DNA from: UBA1189 sp045594245
Lineage (GTDB): Bacteria; Bacteroidota; Bacteroidia; Bacteroidales; Bacteroidaceae
DNA length: 64,000 nucleotides
Assembly: GCA_045594245.1 (NCBI GenBank)
Contig: JAZNYG010000015.1
Location: 62,001 to 126,000, forward strand
Direction of reading: 5' to 3'
Position 1 is the first letter of the stretch. Each line of letters begins with the position of its first letter. The notes below the pieces were generated by a model. That model was not told where the DNA came from and did not search any database. It worked only from the letters and a program-made list of their open reading frames with translations. Of the stretch, positions 60,738 to 64,000 are shown piece by piece. The position numbers and the translations under genes were made by a program.

Positions 60738-61715
60738 ATGGCTACAGTTCCCTCCATATCCATCATCGTAGCTGTATACAATGCAGAGATATACTTGAAG
60801 CGTTGTATAGATAGTCTTTTGGCGCAGACCTTTACAGACTTTGAAGTGCTGCTTATCAATGATGGAAGTACGGACAATTCAGGGGTGATGTGTGATGAAT
60901 ATGCACGAAACGATTCGCGTTTCAAGGCTTTTCATCGCACCAATCACGGAGTGGGAAGCACAAGGTATTTTGGAATGAAACAGGCGCAAGGGATATATAC
61001 TCTCCATGTAGACCCAGACGACTGGCTTGACAACAACACATTAGAAGCTTTGTACGACATTGCCAGCAAGCAGCAGGCCGATATGGTCATCTATGACTTT
61101 ATGGAGGAATATCCCCATAAAAGTGTGCGTAGCAAGCAACAGCCTACAGGTTGCGATACATTCCAAGTTCTATGTGATGTGCTCTCCTCCAAGCTCCAAG
61201 GAGGATGTTGCAATAAGCTGATTAGAAGAAGTTGTTATGAGAGATATAATATTAACTTTATAGAAGGGCTCAACTGGGGAGAAGATACCATTACAGTTGT
61301 ACGGCTTTTGCAATGTCCTATATACGTAACTTATTGTGAAGGAACGGTGTATCATTATGACTGTCATAGTAATGTCAATTCATATACACGGTTTGTCACG
61401 CCGGCCATACTTGAGCAACGTGAACGTTCTGTACGTGTACTAATGGATATTGTTAAGGGCGAACCTTGTATGAGCTATGTCATGTCGCGTCTTCTTACAG
61501 TCGCTTATCTGGCTATCCGTATTGATGCCTATCCTGCTAGAGGGTTCCATCATCGGTATGGGATTTTGAAGCATCATAAGATTATGAAAATGGTCGGACA
61601 CTCTCTTCAAGAGAAACTTTTCGTCTGGATAGCGTTGAACGTGGGGTATTCCATGGCACGAATACTCATGAGAGTGAAGCTATTGTATCAAAAAATAATT
61701 AAAGGCCGGAGATAG
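60738..61715 (+). CDS. glycosyltransferase family 2
   Basis: 325 residues. GT-A fold: SISIIVAVYNAEIYLKRCID, FEVLLINDGSTDNSGVMCDE, YTLHVDPDDWLDNNTLEALY (the DxD equivalent) and GLNWGEDTITVVRLL. It adds one sugar of the repeat unit from a nucleotide sugar. Donor and acceptor cannot be told. It is the last gene of the flippase operon. Confidence 0.92.
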   Translation: MATVPSISIIVAVYNAEIYLKRCIDSLLAQTFTDFEVLLINDGSTDNSGVMCDEYARNDSRFKAFHRTNHGVGSTRYFGMKQAQGIYTLHVDPDDWLDNNTLEALYDIASKQQADMVIYDFMEEYPHKSVRSKQQPTGCDTFQVLCDVLSSKLQGGCCNKLIRRSCYERYNINFIEGLNWGEDTITVVRLLQCPIYVTYCEGTVYHYDCHSNVNSYTRFVTPAILEQRERSVRVLMDIVKGEPCMSYVMSRLLTVAYLAIRIDAYPARGFHHRYGILKHHKIMKMVGHSLQEKLFVWIALNVGYSMARILMRVKLLYQKIIKGRR

Positions 61716-61772
61716 CTATTTATGCTAATAATATAAATCTATTGATAAGTCTGTTTATTCATAAAAAAGACG

Positions 61773-61780
61773 TATATTTG
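61773..61780 (+). promoter_or_regulatory. -7 box of the SDR-cytidylyltransferase operon
   Basis: TATATTTG, 43 bp before the ATG at 61824. It starts a new unit inside the polysaccharide locus. Confidence 0.65.
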
Positions 61781-61823
61781 TCCATTAAACAGCTACCTTA
61801 GGAAAGTAAAAGAAGAAAGTCGG

Positions 61824-62966
61824 ATGAAGAAAGCAATGATTATAGGAGGAAGCAATGGGATAGGATTGGCCATTGCATTGGAGTTGTCGCAGTCGTGCGA
61901 AGATGTTATCGTTGTTGATAGAGTTGCACCAAGCATAGCATTGCCAAGCAACTGTAGCTTTTGCAAGGCAAACTTGCTTTCAGGTGACTTTAGCTTCCTA
62001 AGTGGTTATGAGGATATAAATACACTCGTCATTACTGCAGGATTTGGTCGTGTGGCAGCGTTTGACAGCATTACACCTGCCGAGATAACCAATTCGTTCA
62101 AGGTAAATACTATTGCAGCTTTCCAGATTATCCACCATTACTTTGAGCGAATGCTACATCCGGATCCTTTCTATTGTGCCGTGATGGGTAGTATTGCAGG
62201 ATTGGTTTCTTCTCCCTTGTTTGCTCTATATGGAGCTACCAAGGCTGCTTTGTGTAATGGCATTGAGAGCCTCAATATTGAACTTGAACAAAGTGGTACA
62301 TCCAACCGCATTCTCAATGTGTCGCCCGGCTCCATCAAGGGTACTCGTTTCAATGGTGGAGAGAATGTGCTTGAGATGCTCTCTCCTCTTGCAAAGCAGA
62401 TTATCGAAGAGATGCAAGAACGCCATACCCGATATATTCCAGATTACGAACCGATATTCCGCGGTGTCATCGAGCGTTATCAGGCTGATGCCCATCAGTA
62501 TGGTTTGGATAGCTATAAATATAAGATGGATGGCGGGCGCTTGTCGACTCGTCCACAAGTGAAAGTTGGCTATCTGAGCGGCACTTTTGACCTTTTCCAT
62601 ATCGGACATCTCAACCTGCTGCGCAGGGCCAAGGAGTATTGTGACTATCTGGTTGTTGGTATTCACAAGGATGCTTCTCATAAGGGTAAGCAGGCATTTA
62701 TCCCCTTTGAGGAGCGTGCAGACATTGTGCGCAACATCAAGTATGTAGACGAGGTGATACTTTCCGAGCCCGAGGACAGCGATGTATATACCAAAGGAAT
62801 CGTCAAGTACGATTATCTCTTTGTGGGCTCTGACTATAAGGGTACCGAACGTTTCAACCGTTATGAGGCCTACTTTGCAGATAAAGGGGTAGAGATTGTC
62901 TATTTCCCCTATACAAAGGGGACCAGCAGTACTCAGTTGCGCGATTATCTGGATAGTGTAAAATAG
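61824..62966 (+). CDS. fusion of short-chain dehydrogenase and glycerol-3-phosphate-type cytidylyltransferase
   Basis: 380 residues. Residues 1 to about 235 are an SDR oxidoreductase: AMIIGGSNGIGLAIALELSQ (NAD(P) loop), TLVITAGFGRV, then MGSIAGL and LYGATKAAL (Ser and YxxxK active site). Residues about 246-380 are a TagD/GCT-type nucleotidyltransferase: VGYLSGTFDLFHIGHLNLLR (HxGH), FIPFEERADIVRNIKYVDEV, FVGSDYKGTERF and GTSSTQLRDYL. The pair would reduce a sugar phosphate and activate the polyol phosphate as a CDP-polyol. Haemophilus Bcs1 does this with the modules in the other order and a different cytidylyltransferase family. A CDP-glycerol-type transferase gene follows. Confidence 0.9.
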   Translation: MKKAMIIGGSNGIGLAIALELSQSCEDVIVVDRVAPSIALPSNCSFCKANLLSGDFSFLSGYEDINTLVITAGFGRVAAFDSITPAEITNSFKVNTIAAFQIIHHYFERMLHPDPFYCAVMGSIAGLVSSPLFALYGATKAALCNGIESLNIELEQSGTSNRILNVSPGSIKGTRFNGGENVLEMLSPLAKQIIEEMQERHTRYIPDYEPIFRGVIERYQADAHQYGLDSYKYKMDGGRLSTRPQVKVGYLSGTFDLFHIGHLNLLRRAKEYCDYLVVGIHKDASHKGKQAFIPFEERADIVRNIKYVDEVILSEPEDSDVYTKGIVKYDYLFVGSDYKGTERFNRYEAYFADKGVEIVYFPYTKGTSSTQLRDYLDSVK

Positions 62967-62978
62967 CCGATTTCACCG

Positions 62979-64000
62979 ATGAGAAGCGATAATCCTTTCA
63001 TGTTGGCAATCCATTGTATAGGCGCTCTGCTGTTTTTACCTTTCTGGTATCTGCAGCGTCTGTTGCCTCGCGACAAGCATATCTGGCTATTCGGCTCCTG
63101 GTTTGGCCAGAAGTATTCCGATAACTCACGTGGAATGTATGAATATGTTTTGGCTCATGAACCCCATATACGTCCCATGTGGATTACCCATAGCAAGGAG
63201 GTGTTTGCCAAATTGCAGGGAGAGGGTAAGCCTGTAGCTATGGCCCATTCGTGGAAAGGGCGTTTGTGGTGTCTGCGTGCAGGAGTTGTATTCATCACTA
63301 CGGCTGCTGCCGAGATGAATGCCAAGTACCTGAACGGCGCCCGTATGATCTGGCTATGGCACGGAATGGTCATCAAGCAAATTATGGCCGATGAGGTACG
63401 TTTCAAGAATCTCCGTTACAGCACCTTCAAGCGTATAAAAGTTGCAATCAATAACTTCCTCTTCCCATGGGAAAACCATGTGCGCAAGGATGCCGTACTG
63501 AGTACAGCCGATTTCTTCAATCCTTTCTTGGCTTCGGCTTTCGAGGTAGAGCCCAGTCTGCTATGGACAGATGGTTATCCACGTAACGATGCGCTCTTCT
63601 CGGAGGTTCAGGAAGATATTATCAAGCGTTACAGAGAGCAGTTCCCCACAGCAAAGTTCATCATCTATATGCCTACTCACCGTCTCAATGAACGTAAGGG
63701 CACACCTTTCAATGGTTTCGAGGGTTTTGGCTTTGATCAGGAAACCTTTTTCCAAATCTTGGAGGAGCAGGACTACGTGTTCTTCAATAAGGGACATTTC
63801 TACGATAGCGGTGCACAGATAGGCATGAGTAACCCTCGCTTCTTAAACGTGACGGACAAGGACTTCGACAACCTCTATACCTTTGTTAAGGATATGGATA
63901 TGTTGATGACGGACTTCTCGAGCATTTATATAGACTACTTGCTGGTGAAGAAACCCATTATCCTTGCCCCCTTTGACTACGATGATTATATCTCAAGCGA
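62979..64000 (+). CDS. CDP-glycerol glycerophosphotransferase family protein (TagB/TagF-like), cut by window end
   Basis: At least 340 residues from MRSDNPFMLAIHCIGALLFL, 12 bp after the preceding gene, and open to the window edge. A hydrophobic N-terminus (about 8-27) may attach it to the membrane. Family segments: DKHIWLFGSWFGQKYSDNSR, ARMIWLWHGMVIKQI (catalytic His), LLWTDGYPRNDALF, KFIIYMPTHR and MLMTDFSSIYIDYLLVKKPI. These enzymes link polyol phosphates as in teichoic acids. In a Gram-negative organism the product would be a polyol-phosphate in capsule or lipopolysaccharide. Confidence 0.9.
   Translation, partial: MRSDNPFMLAIHCIGALLFLPFWYLQRLLPRDKHIWLFGSWFGQKYSDNSRGMYEYVLAHEPHIRPMWITHSKEVFAKLQGEGKPVAMAHSWKGRLWCLRAGVVFITTAAAEMNAKYLNGARMIWLWHGMVIKQIMADEVRFKNLRYSTFKRIKVAINNFLFPWENHVRKDAVLSTADFFNPFLASAFEVEPSLLWTDGYPRNDALFSEVQEDIIKRYREQFPTAKFIIYMPTHRLNERKGTPFNGFEGFGFDQETFFQILEEQDYVFFNKGHFYDSGAQIGMSNPRFLNVTDKDFDNLYTFVKDMDMLMTDFSSIYIDYLLVKKPIILAPFDYDDYISS

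Noticed and set aside
1..64000. tRNA and rRNA genes
   Set aside because: I scanned the gaps between genes for cloverleaf-type arms and conserved T-arm sequence and saw none. A covariance-model search would be needed to exclude them fully.

Overview
The window is a chromosomal segment of a member of the Bacteroidota, order Bacteroidales, most likely Prevotellaceae or a close relative. The evidence is promoter style and gene content. Many genes lie just downstream of the Bacteroidales -7 box TAnnTTTG and few have a strong Shine-Dalgarno site. There are secreted enzymes with C-terminal sorting-type tails, a zinc-less sirtuin, rbfA next to a LolC/E-type permease, ECF sigma operons, and a CarboxypepD_reg plus beta-barrel outer-membrane protein. 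Housekeeping genes are moderately GC-rich. The STAS/ATPase pair (26.7-28.0 kb) and the surface-polysaccharide genes (57.1-61.7 kb) are visibly more AT-rich.

Layout. 0-7 kb: tyrS, a large secreted protein and a CE12-type pectin esterase. 6.7-15.5 kb: xerD and aroQ diverge from a shared promoter region, followed by an O-methyltransferase, rbfA, a lolE-like permease, a CDF metal exporter, a sirtuin, two FKBP isomerases and a Dus enzyme. 15.5-19.2 kb (minus strand): a DUF3467-like gene, yqeY, ftsZ and ftsA. 19.4-24.5 kb: a GH105 hydrolase, nadB, rubrerythrin, acpP and rnc. 24.5-32.8 kb (minus strand): an ECF sigma factor with a small membrane protein, and three envelope genes (a membrane protein, an S41 peptidase and an outer-membrane beta-barrel) that share almost identical ECF-type promoters. 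A STAS/GHKL-ATPase pair with its own ordinary promoter sits among them. 33-38 kb: mnmD, a RAYT-like transposase fused to a DprA-like domain, a second ECF sigma/anti-sigma/effector operon and a small coiled-coil protein. 38-43.7 kb: an AraC relic, an RlmL-like methyltransferase, cysE, coaD and parE. 43.8-47.1 kb: a TPP riboswitch controlling two fused thiamine genes, thiM-tenA and thiE-thiD. 47.1-49.4 kb: a membrane-tethered TPR/HTH regulator with unusual repeat arrays on both sides. 49.4-57 kb: bcp, a MATE exporter, an Lrp regulator, a PuuD-M19 dipeptidase fusion, an acyltransferase and metG. 57.1-64 kb: a surface-polysaccharide locus with a flippase, a pyruvyltransferase, a nitroreductase, a GT2, an SDR-cytidylyltransferase fusion and a CDP-glycerol-type polymerase cut by the window end.

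The least explained signals are regulatory. First, two promoters (47.1 and 49.2 kb) carry arrays of TGTCACGC with an exact 11-bp period, placed at exactly the same distance (31 bp) from their -7 boxes. One drives the membrane-tethered regulator and the other has no evident gene. Second, two arrays of four 22-bp units (32.9 and 48.8 kb) share a TCGCGA core at an exact two-turn spacing. Third, three copies of a block of about 59 bp with an ECF-type promoter define a likely envelope regulon. Together with the domain fusions (thiM-tenA, thiE-thiD, RAYT-DprA-like, SDR-cytidylyltransferase, PuuD-M19), these are the items most worth following.
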